From an uncultured Prevotellaceae bacterium (GTDB lineage: Bacteria; Bacteroidota; Bacteroidia; Bacteroidales; Bacteroidaceae), in contig CAMPCG010000011.1 in assembly GCA_946644025.1 (NCBI GenBank), positions 1 to 22,657 of the forward strand: a stretch of DNA of 22,657 nt, read 5' to 3'. Shown here one piece after another: positions 6,311-14,963 of the stretch. A program made the position numbers and the translations under genes. The first letter of the stretch is position 1; every line of letters starts with the position of its first letter. The notes below the pieces were generated by a model. That model was not told where the DNA came from, did not search any database, and worked only from the letters and a program-made list of their open reading frames with translations.

Positions 6311-9300
6311 TTAGAAGTTTAAGTTAAATCCTATTTTCACGGTGAGTGGCAGGGTGACCTTGGCGTAGTCGAATCCGCGCAGCGACTCGTCGTAGCTGTA
6401 GGCGAACTCGGGGTCTCCGCCGAGGTACTTCGTCAGGGTGAAGAGGTTCTCGGCGGCGACGTAGACATTGCCCGAACGGATGAAGGAGAAGAGCTTGTCG
6501 AAACCGTAGGCCAGCCGCACGGAGCGCAGCTTGATGTAGTCGCCCTTCTCTATCCAGCGGTCGCTGAACAGGTTGTTGCCGATGGCGTCGCCATAGCTGG
6601 CACGCGGCATCGAGGTCTCCTGTCCCTCCACCTGCCAGCGGTTGAGCACCGAGGTGGTCTGGTTGTAGAAGGTCTGCATCGACTCGGCGTCGCGGCGGGT
6701 GGCGTTGTAGACCTTCCCCCCGAGGGTGTAGCCGAAGTTGGCGTCGAGGGTGACGTGCTTGTAGCGCAGCATGAGGTTGATGCCTCCGAAGAGCTTGGGC
6801 ATGGTGCTGCCGAGGGAGACGCGGTCGTTGGCGTCGATGATGTGGTCGTCGTTCTGGTCGATGAAGCGCACGTCGCCGGCCTGGAAGGCGTCGCCGCTGC
6901 TGTTGACGAAGCCGTCGGCCAGTGCCTCGGCGGTGGTGGCGTAGACGCCGGCGGTCTGGTAGCCGTAGAACTCGTAGGGCTTCTGACCCACGGCCATGAG
7001 CACCTGTGCGTCGTCGCCGTTGAAGCCCGTATATTTAATAAGGTAGGAGTCGGGGCCTCCGAGCGACTTAATCTTGCTGCGCAGGGTGGTGGCGTTGGCG
7101 GCGATGACGAGGTCGAAGTCGCGCGTCTGTATGGGGGCCACGCGCAGCGAGAGCTCCAGTCCCTGGCCGGTAATCTTGCCGAGGTTCTCGTAGTAGTCGG
7201 TGGAACCGTAGACGGCCGACACGCCATTGTTGAGCAGCAGGTCGTAGTTCTCGGCCACGTAGACGGCGGCTCCGAGGTCGAGGCGGCCGTTGAAGAGCGA
7301 CGCCTCGAGTCCGAGGTCGAGCTGGCGCTTCTTCTCCCAGGTGAGCTTGGTGTTGGGCATGTTGGCGCGGGTGATGGTGCCGATGCCGTACTCGGAGAAC
7401 ACGCCCGAGACGTAGTAGTTCTTTCCGTAGTTTGACGAGAAGCGGCTGTTGCCCGACATGCTGGCCTCGAAGGTGACATTCAGACGGTCGAAGAGCGAGG
7501 GCAGGGCGCCAGTGTTGGCAGCGAAGAACGTCACTCCTGCCGAGGGGAAGACGCCGAAGCGGGTGGCGTCGTCGCCCGAGACGCTGGTGCCGTCGACGGC
7601 CAGTCCGGCCTGTGCGCGAAGGATGCGGTTCCAGGTGTAGTCGGCGTGGAGCGAGTAGCCCATGTAGTTCCACTCCAGGTTGTCGCCCGTCGAGGTCTTC
7701 TCGTCGTTGGTGTTGTCGAGGGTCGTCTGGTAGTCGTTGGCGGTGTTGTAGCCGCTGCTCCAGTCGTACTCCACGTTGCGGCGCATGAGCCGTGCCGTGG
7801 CGAGGGCGTTCAGCTCGTGAATCTTGTTGAACGTGCGGTGGTAGTCGCCCTGCAGCTGGTAGGTGTTCATGGTCTGGCGTATGACGCCGTTGGAGACTTG
7901 GTTGCGCCCTGTGCCATAGAGCTGGGGTATGATGGCCTGGTTGGAGACGCCGGGAATGAACATGGTCTCCTCGGTGTAGTTGTAGTAGATGCCTACAAGT
8001 GCCGAGAGGCGCAGGTAGTCGTTGGCCTTGAAGTTGAGGCCCAGCTGTGCGTTGGCGTCGTAGATTTTGTCTGTGCCCTCGGCGGTGTTGACCAGTGCGA
8101 GGGGGTTGGAGACGTTGTTATAGGCGGTGTAGGGTATGCTGTTCACCTGCCATGCGTCGTACTTGGCGTAGGTGGAGAGCAGCGAGCCGTCGGTCTGCTT
8201 GGCGTAGGGGCTCACCTGGGGCATGGAGCGCTGGGCGGCAAGCAGGGGGTTCACCTCGGGGCGCATACCCTGGTGGAGCAGGTCACTGTTGACGTAGGCC
8301 AGCCCCACGTTGGCGGTGATGTCAATCTTACGGCTGACGGTCACGTCGCTCGAGATGAGGGTGTGGTAGCGGTCGCTCTTGGTGTTGCGCAGCGTGCCGT
8401 TGTTGCGGGTGTAGCCGAAGGAGATGTTGTACTTGGCTATCTCGTCGCCTCCCTCCACGCGGAAGATGTTCTCGGTCTGGAACCCGCGGCGGGGGATTTC
8501 CTTCATCCAGTCGGTGTTCTCGTTAAAGAGGTAGGAATTGAGGTTGTCCGAGTTCTGCAGGAAGGGGTAGTCGGCAGTGAGGGCGGTGAACGAGGGGTAC
8601 TTCGTCATGCCGATGGCACCGAGGTATGAGCGGTACTGGGTGGCGTCCATCATGGGCAGGGTGGAGCCCTTGAAGCTGATGCCGTACTGTCCGCTGAAGG
8701 AGATGCGGGTGTCGAGGTTGTCGCTGGTGGCCTGCTGCGTCTCAATCATCAGCACGCCGTTGGAGCCGAGCGAGCCGTACATGGCGGCGTCGGCACCCTT
8801 GAGGACGGTGACGCTGCGTATGTCCTTGGGCGAGTAGCCGAAGAGCATGTCGCGCGAGTAGCCGTTGATGATGCCCGACAGCTCGCGCTGGCCGAAGTAG
8901 GGCACGCCGTTGATGACGATGAGCGGCGCATTGTCGGCCACGAAGGAGTGTATGCCGCGTATGTTCATGTAGGTACCCTCGCCGGGCATTCCGCTCTTCT
9001 CGACGACCTGTAGGCCGGCGGCCTGGTCGCGCAGGGCGGCGCCGACGGACAGCTTCTGGCTGAAGTCCTTGGTCTGCACACCGCTGACGGTGACGGGGCG
9101 CTCGTCGCGCGTGAGCGTTCCGTAGGCAGTCTCGGCCTTGCCGTCGTAGAGGGCCTCCTGAAGCGGGGTGAGGGTAACCTGGAAGTTGCTCCCGTCTTTC
9201 TTCTTCAGCAGCCGAAGGGGCAGGGTGCGCTCGTAGTAGCCGTCGGCCTTGACGGTGACGATGGCGTCACGGTCGGCAGTCTCGAGGGTGAAGGCACCGC

Positions 9301-9487
9301 TGTCGTCGGTGACGACCGAGGTCTTCTCGCCAACGACGGTGACGATGGCTCCGCCGACAGGCTGGCCGTTAAGGGCCTTCACCTGAGAGGAGACGGCGGT
9401 CTGGGCGAAGGCAGGGCTTGGCAGGGCTGCAACAATGTTGCAGCATAGCAGACAAGCAAGGAGATGCTTTATGTTCATGGCAGTCAT
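6311..9487 (-). CDS. SusC/RagA-family TonB-dependent transporter (SusC-B)
   Basis: A 1058-residue outer-membrane barrel that takes up ligand captured by SusD using TonB energy. I use the ATG at 9487; a TTG nine bases upstream is less likely, and ATG 9478 is also possible. Signal peptide through PSPAFA, cut before QT. Residues about 30-110 form the carboxypeptidase-regulatory-like domain of SusC proteins (GGAIVTVVGE, DDSGAFTLE). The plug spans about 120-260 with NIRGIHSF, PLIVINGVPYFG and SVTVLKGADAAMYGS. The barrel ends in TVKIGFNLNF with the terminal Phe typical of BAM substrates. There is no STN domain, so no FecR/ECF-type signalling is expected. Signal-peptide residues 15-21 are encoded by a 17-bp palindrome shared with SusD-A. 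Confidence 0.95.
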   Translation of the reverse strand: MTAMNIKHLLACLLCCNIVAALPSPAFAQTAVSSQVKALNGQPVGGAIVTVVGEKTSVVTDDSGAFTLETADRDAIVTVKADGYYERTLPLRLLKKKDGSNFQVTLTPLQEALYDGKAETAYGTLTRDERPVTVSGVQTKDFSQKLSVGAALRDQAAGLQVVEKSGMPGEGTYMNIRGIHSFVADNAPLIVINGVPYFGQRELSGIINGYSRDMLFGYSPKDIRSVTVLKGADAAMYGSLGSNGVLMIETQQATSDNLDTRISFSGQYGISFKGSTLPMMDATQYRSYLGAIGMTKYPSFTALTADYPFLQNSDNLNSYLFNENTDWMKEIPRRGFQTENIFRVEGGDEIAKYNISFGYTRNNGTLRNTKSDRYHTLISSDVTVSRKIDITANVGLAYVNSDLLHQGMRPEVNPLLAAQRSMPQVSPYAKQTDGSLLSTYAKYDAWQVNSIPYTAYNNVSNPLALVNTAEGTDKIYDANAQLGLNFKANDYLRLSALVGIYYNYTEETMFIPGVSNQAIIPQLYGTGRNQVSNGVIRQTMNTYQLQGDYHRTFNKIHELNALATARLMRRNVEYDWSSGYNTANDYQTTLDNTNDEKTSTGDNLEWNYMGYSLHADYTWNRILRAQAGLAVDGTSVSGDDATRFGVFPSAGVTFFAANTGALPSLFDRLNVTFEASMSGNSRFSSNYGKNYYVSGVFSEYGIGTITRANMPNTKLTWEKKRQLDLGLEASLFNGRLDLGAAVYVAENYDLLLNNGVSAVYGSTDYYENLGKITGQGLELSLRVAPIQTRDFDLVIAANATTLRSKIKSLGGPDSYLIKYTGFNGDDAQVLMAVGQKPYEFYGYQTAGVYATTAEALADGFVNSSGDAFQAGDVRFIDQNDDHIIDANDRVSLGSTMPKLFGGINLMLRYKHVTLDANFGYTLGGKVYNATRRDAESMQTFYNQTTSVLNRWQVEGQETSMPRASYGDAIGNNLFSDRWIEKGDYIKLRSVRLAYGFDKLFSFIRSGNVYVAAENLFTLTKYLGGDPEFAYSYDESLRGFDYAKVTLPLTVKIGFNLNF
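9427..9443. repeat. Interspersed 17-bp palindrome, copy 1
   Basis: CTGCAACAATGTTGCAG has 8-bp arms around one central base. It lies inside the SusC-B signal peptide and encodes CCNIVAA. The match to the copy at 14879-14895 extends outward to about 36 bp with two or three mismatches. Confidence 0.85.
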
Positions 9488-9509
9488 AGTTTTCAATCTT
9501 CTATTTCTT

Positions 9510-9534
9510 GAGGGCGGGAAAGCCCGCGCTCCTC
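9510..9534. repeat. GC-rich hairpin between FAS1-C and SusC-B
   Basis: GCGGG (9514-9518), loop AAAG, CCCGC (9523-9527), with outer GAGG/CCTC arms separated by a 3-base bulge. There is no T tract on the minus strand, so it is not a standard terminator. It fills most of the 59-bp gap before the SusC-B start and may be another interspersed repeat or a processing site. Confidence 0.5.
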
Positions 9535-9546
9535 AATTATCAATCA

Positions 9547-11403
9547 TCAATAGTTGTTGTGCGTGGGTCGGAGGCACCAGTGGTACATGAAGAGCTGGAA
9601 CTTGTTTCCGGAGTCGCCAGCCGCTGTGGAGCGTATGACTGAGCGGTAGGCCATGTCGCTGGACTCCACCCTGATGCGGAAGTTTCCGCTACGCTTCATG
9701 TTGACGATGCCCACGGTGTAACCGTCGGTGTCGTAGGCGGCCACGTTGGCGTCGTACTCCCGCCAGTCGTCGGGGTCGAATCCCTCGGGATATCCGGGAG
9801 CCATGATGCCGTAGGTGGGAATGTCGTTGGCTATTCGGTCGGCGTTCATCACGTCGGCGCGTCCCTCCCATACAAAGTCGCCGTTGAAGTAGATGCTGAT
9901 GCGGTAGGTGGTGGTACGCTCGAAGCCCATGCGCAGGTAGTACTCTCCGGCGGGCAGGTTCACGGGCAGGGCCAGGTCGTTCTTGGCGTCGTAGACCAGT
10001 CCCTTGTACTCCACGGCGACGGTAAGCGAGTCGTCGATGGCATCGTCGGTGGGGCAGGCCGAAAGCAGGTTGTAGTCGATGATGGGCCAGCCGTACTTAT
10101 AGAGCGCGTCGTAGCTGGCGAGCGTGGAGATGCTGGTGGCGAAGAGTCCGAGGTTGGTCCAGTCGAAGTACTCCTGCATCATGCTCTCGTCGTTGCGTAT
10201 GTTGGCTGCGTCCCATATCTGGTAGAAGCGTGTCTTCACACGGTAGATGACGACGTGGTTGGGAATCTTCAGGTTGGTGCAGTAGTAGGCGTAACCGTTG
10301 GAGAGGTTGACGCGGTTGTTCGTGTCTACGGTCTGCACGGAGGGCCGCCACCAGGTGTCCTCGGCAGCCTTGTAGGTGGTGAGGTCGGCCACCTGGTCTA
10401 CCACCATCTTGTGGCCTCCCACGGTGGTGAAGTCTGCTGCGCCGGCGCTTACCTGGCTGGTCTCGAGGCGCTTGTCGGAGAAACAGGCGCGCACAATCCA
10501 CTCCTCGAACTTCTCGCGGTCGGCCTCCGTGGCCTGTCGGTTGAGCCACGAGGGAATGCTGTCGAGGGCGCTGCGCACGGCGCGCTCCACCAGCTCGTTG
10601 TTGGGGATGAACATGGTGGTGACGTAGTTCTCGTCGCGCATGTTCCACTGCTCTACGCCGCCGCTGGTGTAGCGGTCCATGAGCGTGTTTCGCGTCACCC
10701 AGACGGTGTCGTAGACCACCTCGCCGGCCTGGTTCACGCCCGTGGCGGCCGAGTGCTCGCGGTCGAACACGCGCTGCTCGTACTTGGCCACGAGGCCCTT
10801 GAACAGGGAGTAGTCGTCGCCCAGCTGCTTGAGGTATTCATAGACCGAGGGGCGCACGGGGAGCACGCCCTCGATGATGTAGACATAGCCGTTGCGGGTC
10901 TTGACGGTCTTCTCGATGCTGGCGCCGTCGATGGTCAGGCCCTCGCCCTCGCCGTAAATCCAGAGGGTCTTGCCGGCGCGGTTATTGATGCCGAAGCCGT
11001 CACGCAGCTCAGAGGGGCTGACGGCGATGTCGCTGATGCAGTTGTTGGCGAAGGACACCGGGTCGGCAATGATTTCCCCGTCAAGGACGCTGTTCTTGGA
11101 GACCACGAAGGTGTACTCCTTGTCGGGCGAGGAGACGTCCAAGGCCCCTGCCTGGCGGAAAATGCCGGCGATGGTGGAGAGCTGGCCGTTGGAGTTGATG
11201 TAGGACACGATGTCTCCGTCGTATACTTCGGCCTCGGAGGCGGTGACGGCAGCCTCGTCGTAGTGGTCGTCCCAGTCGGAGCAGGAGGCTGTCGTTGCAC
11301 CGACAGCAAGGCACAGAAGGCTGAGACGCAGTGCCGTGGTGACTGCGGCGATGCCGCAGTGTACGGGACGGAGAGCGGCTTTTGCTATGTGTTTTGTAGT
11401 CAT
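9547..11403 (-). CDS. Fasciclin (FAS1) domain surface lipoprotein C
   Basis: A 618-residue lipoprotein: a long signal sequence ends in lipobox TASC (Cys41), followed by SDWDDHYDEA. One FAS1 domain covers residues about 60-185 (LSTIAGIFRQAGAL, YTFVVSKNSVLDGEI, NGYVYIIEGVLPV). A second, divergent one covers about 186-380 (YVTTMFIPNNELVERAV, KIPNHVVIYRVKT). The remaining 230 residues look like a beta-sandwich (GEYYLRMGFERTTTYRISIYF, GNFRIRVESSD), possibly carbohydrate- or protein-binding. FAS1 domains are known for adhesion; the ligand here is unknown. The gene lies between FAS1-B (75 bp upstream) and SusC-B. Signal-peptide residues 15-21 (HCGIAAV) are encoded by a palindrome. Confidence 0.85.
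   Translation of the reverse strand: MTTKHIAKAALRPVHCGIAAVTTALRLSLLCLAVGATTASCSDWDDHYDEAAVTASEAEVYDGDIVSYINSNGQLSTIAGIFRQAGALDVSSPDKEYTFVVSKNSVLDGEIIADPVSFANNCISDIAVSPSELRDGFGINNRAGKTLWIYGEGEGLTIDGASIEKTVKTRNGYVYIIEGVLPVRPSVYEYLKQLGDDYSLFKGLVAKYEQRVFDREHSAATGVNQAGEVVYDTVWVTRNTLMDRYTSGGVEQWNMRDENYVTTMFIPNNELVERAVRSALDSIPSWLNRQATEADREKFEEWIVRACFSDKRLETSQVSAGAADFTTVGGHKMVVDQVADLTTYKAAEDTWWRPSVQTVDTNNRVNLSNGYAYYCTNLKIPNHVVIYRVKTRFYQIWDAANIRNDESMMQEYFDWTNLGLFATSISTLASYDALYKYGWPIIDYNLLSACPTDDAIDDSLTVAVEYKGLVYDAKNDLALPVNLPAGEYYLRMGFERTTTYRISIYFNGDFVWEGRADVMNADRIANDIPTYGIMAPGYPEGFDPDDWREYDANVAAYDTDGYTVGIVNMKRSGNFRIRVESSDMAYRSVIRSTAAGDSGNKFQLFMYHWCLRPTHNNY
11342..11360. repeat. Palindrome inside the FAS1-C signal peptide
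   Basis: ACTGCGGC (11342-11349), a 3-base centre, GCCGCAGT (11353-11360): a perfect 8-bp inverted repeat. It is coding in frame. No second copy was found in the window, so its status as an interspersed family is an inference from its form and location. Confidence 0.7.
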
Positions 11404-11478
11404 AATCGTTGGTTTCTCTTGGTCTGAAAATTCTTGCTGGGGGTTGAGCCGTCCAAACTTTTTTGGGGGGAGAAAGCC

Positions 11479-13293
11479 TTAGATGGGAACGAACTCCAGA
11501 TAGTCGAGCGAGAGGTGGTAATTGCTGTTGTTCTTGGCCTCCACGTCCATGAGGGTAATCTTGAAGGTGTGGCTGCCCGAGCCTTCAAACTCCAGACTGC
11601 CGTAGACGGTGGTCTCGCCGAGCTGGTAGCGCGGCAGACGCTTCATGCCCTTATACATATAGCTCATGGTGGAGTGGTCGTCGAGCTCGAAGCGCACGAG
11701 GGTACCGCTGTTGATGAAGTTGTTGTGGTTAATGTCCTTGCAGTAGTGCAGCACCACCTTGTAGCGCCCGGCGATGATGGTGGGCGTGGTGAACTGTATC
11801 CACCCGGCGAAGCCCAGGTTGAGCACCATGAAGTTGTCCATGTAGGCACCGTACTGGGGAGAATCGCCCGAGAGGGCGTCCTTCTTGTAGCCCACGCGGC
11901 GGTAGGTGTTGGTGCGGGCCTTCGACTCGTTGGCCAGGTAGGTGAACGAGCTGATGGTGCCGAAGTTGCCGTCGAAGTGCTCCTCGGAGAGGTCTACGTC
12001 GCGCATGGTGTTGTCGATGGGCGTGGAGAACACGTTACCGAGGCTGTTGGCTGCTCCCCAGGCGTTGACGTAGGTAATGATGTCGGGCTGGTTGAGGAAG
12101 TCCCACACCACGCGGACGGGCTTGGGATGATAGACGGGCATGACGCTGCCCACGCGGTGGATGAGTCCGTTGCGAGCCTGGATATTGGTGCGCACAAAGG
12201 GTATCTCGTTGTTGATGAAGTCCTGGCCGGCGGCACGGCTGACGGTGATGGCCTGGCCGGAGAGCTGAGTGTCGTAGATGCGTATCTCGGCGTCGGCCTC
12301 GGGGTCATCGCTCTCGTAGGCGAGCAGCTGGTCCTTGGTGTATTGGCGCGGCAGGAAGTGGTACTTGACGTAATTGGAAAGGTCGGCATCGGACTCGTTG
12401 TCGCTGTGCGCGGCAAGGTAGGAGCGCAGGGAGGCCACATCGCTGATGCCCGCTGCCTGATAGACGCTGTTGGGCACGGCCAGGCAGGTGAAGGCGTAGT
12501 TGGTCACGACGGTGCCGCTGAGGGTGTAGCTCACACGGCTCACAAGCGAGGCGATGCTGTCGTAGCCACACTCGCGCACGGCCTGGGCGAAGATGCCATA
12601 GGTCTCACGGTCGGCATCGAGACGGTCCATGATGGTCTCGACGAGCGGCTCGATGACGTCGTCCATCTCGTAGAGCACGGCGTTGGCACAGGTGGTGGCG
12701 GTGAAGTTGCCCAGCTTGGCCTGGTTGTTGAAGAAGATGGAGTCGGCACTCAGGACGACGTCGTCGTGGCGCTGGGCGTCGTCCACGTCGGTCTCGATGC
12801 GCCCGTAGCGCACACTGAGGTTCGTGCCCATGAGGGTGGTGTCGGGAATCTCCTGGCCACGCTCCACGTAGGCACGGCCCTGGTCGGCGTAGGTGTCGAG
12901 CTGCGTGTCGGAGAGACTGGCTTTAATAATATGTACACGTACTATATTTTTAGCATAGTCCACAGACAGCTCGTCTACACGCGTCACCCCCTGCTCGGCA
13001 AGGAAGCGCTCCATCGCCTCGTTGTTGGGACAGAACACCGTCGCCTTTATCGACCCGTCCTTCAGCGCGTTGTAGTAGTCGGCGTGCTTGAGCAGCTCTA
13101 TCCAGAGGGAATACTGCTGGGCGTCGCGCTCCAGGATGTCGGTGGCCGACATCTCCGCCTCCAGCGTGGTGGGCGTCAGGAAGAGGCTGCCCTCGTTGGG
13201 GTCGCTACAAGAAGTGATAAGCGAAAGGTGAGAAGTGAGAAGTGCTGCGCACGTCATCCACTTCACCATTTTATTTATGCTTTTCGTAACCAT
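11479..13293 (-). CDS. Fasciclin (FAS1) domain surface lipoprotein B
   Basis: A 604-residue lipoprotein. A TTG opens the frame at 13305, but ATG 13293 (MVTKSINKMVKWM) gives a proper signal peptide with lipobox ITSC, Cys29. FAS1 domain 1 is at residues about 50-215 (YSLWIELLKHADYYNAL, KATVFCPNNEAMERFL, NIVRVHIIKASL, NAVLYEMDDVIEPL). FAS1 domain 2 is at about 216-390 (GIFAQAVRECGYDSI, AFTCLAVPNSVYQAAG, NYVKYHFLPRQY, NGLIHRVGSVMPV). The C-terminal 210 residues appear to be a beta-sandwich (GRYKVVLHYCKDI, SHTFKITLMDVEA) like a carbohydrate-binding module. It follows SusD-A by 35 bp, so is co-transcribed. Residues 17-28 of the signal peptide (ALLTSHLSLITS) are encoded by five degenerate heptanucleotide repeats. 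Confidence 0.87.
   Translation of the reverse strand: MVTKSINKMVKWMTCAALLTSHLSLITSCSDPNEGSLFLTPTTLEAEMSATDILERDAQQYSLWIELLKHADYYNALKDGSIKATVFCPNNEAMERFLAEQGVTRVDELSVDYAKNIVRVHIIKASLSDTQLDTYADQGRAYVERGQEIPDTTLMGTNLSVRYGRIETDVDDAQRHDDVVLSADSIFFNNQAKLGNFTATTCANAVLYEMDDVIEPLVETIMDRLDADRETYGIFAQAVRECGYDSIASLVSRVSYTLSGTVVTNYAFTCLAVPNSVYQAAGISDVASLRSYLAAHSDNESDADLSNYVKYHFLPRQYTKDQLLAYESDDPEADAEIRIYDTQLSGQAITVSRAAGQDFINNEIPFVRTNIQARNGLIHRVGSVMPVYHPKPVRVVWDFLNQPDIITYVNAWGAANSLGNVFSTPIDNTMRDVDLSEEHFDGNFGTISSFTYLANESKARTNTYRRVGYKKDALSGDSPQYGAYMDNFMVLNLGFAGWIQFTTPTIIAGRYKVVLHYCKDINHNNFINSGTLVRFELDDHSTMSYMYKGMKRLPRYQLGETTVYGSLEFEGSGSHTFKITLMDVEAKNNSNYHLSLDYLEFVPI
13212..13246. repeat. Heptanucleotide tandem repeat in the FAS1-B signal peptide
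   Basis: Five degenerate 7-bp units: AAGTGAT, AAGCGAA, AGGTGAG, AAGTGAG, AAGTGCT. Read on the minus strand they encode the hydrophobic core LLTSHLSLITS just before the lipid-carrying cysteine. They are related to the units at 18174-18201. Confidence 0.8.
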
Positions 13294-13303
13294 AACTATG
13301 TAC

Positions 13304-13324
13304 AATGAATAATGAACGATGAAC
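13304..13324. repeat. Heptanucleotide repeat in the SusD-A/FAS1-B gap
   Basis: Three 7-bp units, AATGAAT, AATGAAC, GATGAAC, fill most of the 35-bp gap between the SusD-A stop and the FAS1-B start. Confidence 0.6.
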
Positions 13325-13328
13325 TGTC

Positions 13329-14930
13329 CTACTGGTAGCTGGGGCTGGGGTTTTGCACCAGGAGCGAGTTGGTGCTTATCTCCGTGGCGTTGATGGGCAG
13401 GTACCAGGCGTCGGTGTCGCTGAGTGCGGTCCTAATCTTTGACTCGCCGATGCCCCGGTTGAATGTCACCACGTTGTTGATGAAGAGCTGCTTGAAGTTG
13501 CACTCTCCGCTGGGGTCTGTGTAGCGGCCCATGCGCAGCATGTCGTACCATGCCTTTCCTTCGCCAGCCAGCTCCATCAGCCGCTCGTGGAGCACTCCCT
13601 TGTCCATGAGGTCGTAGAGGCTGGAGTTGACGTCCACGTTGGCGTCGCCCAGGTTCGTGCGGTGGCGTATCTGGTTGATGATGGCGATGGCGGCCAGCTT
13701 GTCGGCCTCGTTCTTCCCAGCCTGGCGCATGATGAGGGCCTCGGCCTTCATCAGCATCACGTCGGCCACGCGGTAGATGATGTAGTTGCAGTCCCAGTCC
13801 TGCACCGACATGCGGCGGGTGTTGTAGCTCGTGCCGCCGTAGTATTTCCATACGTATGCGTTGTTGGCGTTCTCGATGGCGGCCTGGTCGGTGACGTAGC
13901 TGCCGTACATCATGCGTCCGTACACCTCGTTGTCGGTGATGACGTAGTTGTAGCGTTCTAGAAGGTTCTGCTGCTCAATGCGGAACTGCTCCAACATTCC
14001 CTGCGAGTACTGGTACTTGTAGCCCGTCTGGTTGGGGTCGAAGCTGGTGGTGAGCGTGTTTGTCTGAGGCTGTCCGCCCGAGAGCTTGCTGTAGCTCCAC
14101 TGCACCTCGTAGATGCTCTCGTTGGAGTTTCCGGGGTTGAACATCGAGAACCAGCTGCTGTGTGTCGGTGTGCTGAGGAAGCGCGGTGCCGAGGGCGAGG
14201 TGCTCTCGAGGATGGCGTTGGCCCAGTTGATGGCCTCGTCGAAGTCCTGGCTCCACAGGCACACGTCGGCCATCAGGGCGTAGAGGGCCCATTTCGTGGC
14301 GCGGCCCTTCGTCTCCCACGTGGTGTTGAACTTCTCCTTGGCGGCATCCATGCCGATGGCCGTCTTCAGGTCACTCTTTATCTGGGCGACAATCTCGGCC
14401 TCGGTGCTCTTGGCCACGTTGAAGGTCAGCTCGTCGGTCTCGAAGGGCTCGGTGATGAGCGGTGCGTCGCGCCAGTTGCGCACGATGTAGAAATAGGCCA
14501 GCGCACGCAGCCAGTAGGCCTCGCAGTGGTGGCTGTTCAGCTCCTCCTGGGTGTAGGTGTCGTCGACGGACAGGGTCTTGGCGGCATTCTTCAGCACGAG
14601 GTTGGCGCTGTTGATAATCTTGTACATGGGTGTCCACTTGGTGAGCGTCTTCTCCGTGGGCTTTATCTCGAAGCGCTGCAGGGTGTTGCTGCCGCGGGCA
14701 GAGACGCAGCCGGCACGCAGCTCGCCCCAGGGGATGAGGTGGGTCTCGACGGCCTCGCGCAGGTAGTAGTAGCCGGCCAGCAGCGTGGCGTCGACCTCTT
14801 GCTTTGAGCCCCAGTACTCGTCGGTGGGCTGCACGTTCTCAGGGTATATCTCCAGGTAGTCGGAACAACTGGTGAGGGCTGCAACAATGTTGCAGCATAG
14901 GAGACAGGCAATGGCTATTTTCTTTTTCAT
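13329..14930 (-). CDS. SusD/RagB-family outer-membrane lipoprotein (SusD-A)
   Basis: A 533-residue SusD homologue of standard length. The lipobox is LTSC with Cys22, followed by SDYLEIYPENVQPTDEYW, the usual SusD mature start. TPR-like helices run over residues about 75-230 (MYKIINSANLVLKNAAKTL, LRALAYFYIVRNWRDAPLI). The conserved C-terminal SusD part is clear: YIIYRVADVMLMKAEAL, then INQIRHRTNL and LMELAGEGKAWYDMLRMGR. It follows SusC-A by 33 bp and should form a lid with it. Signal-peptide residues 12-18 (CCNIVAA) are encoded by the same palindrome as in SusC-B, although the two proteins are otherwise unrelated. Confidence 0.96.
   Translation of the reverse strand: MKKKIAIACLLCCNIVAALTSCSDYLEIYPENVQPTDEYWGSKQEVDATLLAGYYYLREAVETHLIPWGELRAGCVSARGSNTLQRFEIKPTEKTLTKWTPMYKIINSANLVLKNAAKTLSVDDTYTQEELNSHHCEAYWLRALAYFYIVRNWRDAPLITEPFETDELTFNVAKSTEAEIVAQIKSDLKTAIGMDAAKEKFNTTWETKGRATKWALYALMADVCLWSQDFDEAINWANAILESTSPSAPRFLSTPTHSSWFSMFNPGNSNESIYEVQWSYSKLSGGQPQTNTLTTSFDPNQTGYKYQYSQGMLEQFRIEQQNLLERYNYVITDNEVYGRMMYGSYVTDQAAIENANNAYVWKYYGGTSYNTRRMSVQDWDCNYIIYRVADVMLMKAEALIMRQAGKNEADKLAAIAIINQIRHRTNLGDANVDVNSSLYDLMDKGVLHERLMELAGEGKAWYDMLRMGRYTDPSGECNFKQLFINNVVTFNRGIGESKIRTALSDTDAWYLPINATEISTNSLLVQNPSPSYQ
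14879..14895. repeat. Interspersed 17-bp palindrome, copy 2
   Basis: Same sequence as 9427-9443, in the same orientation and the same reading frame, encoding CCNIVAA within the SusD-A signal peptide. Confidence 0.85.
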
Positions 14931-14963
14931 TATGACTATGGGCTATGAGCGATAAAGTGTTGA

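Noticed and set aside
11434..13308. A 624-residue plus-strand open frame opposite FAS1-B, with similar long frames at 10255-11427, 19039-20541 and 7646-8629
   Set aside because: They are exact antisense shadows of real genes in GC-rich DNA. Their products are Val/Gly/His-rich with no domain, signal peptide or promoter.
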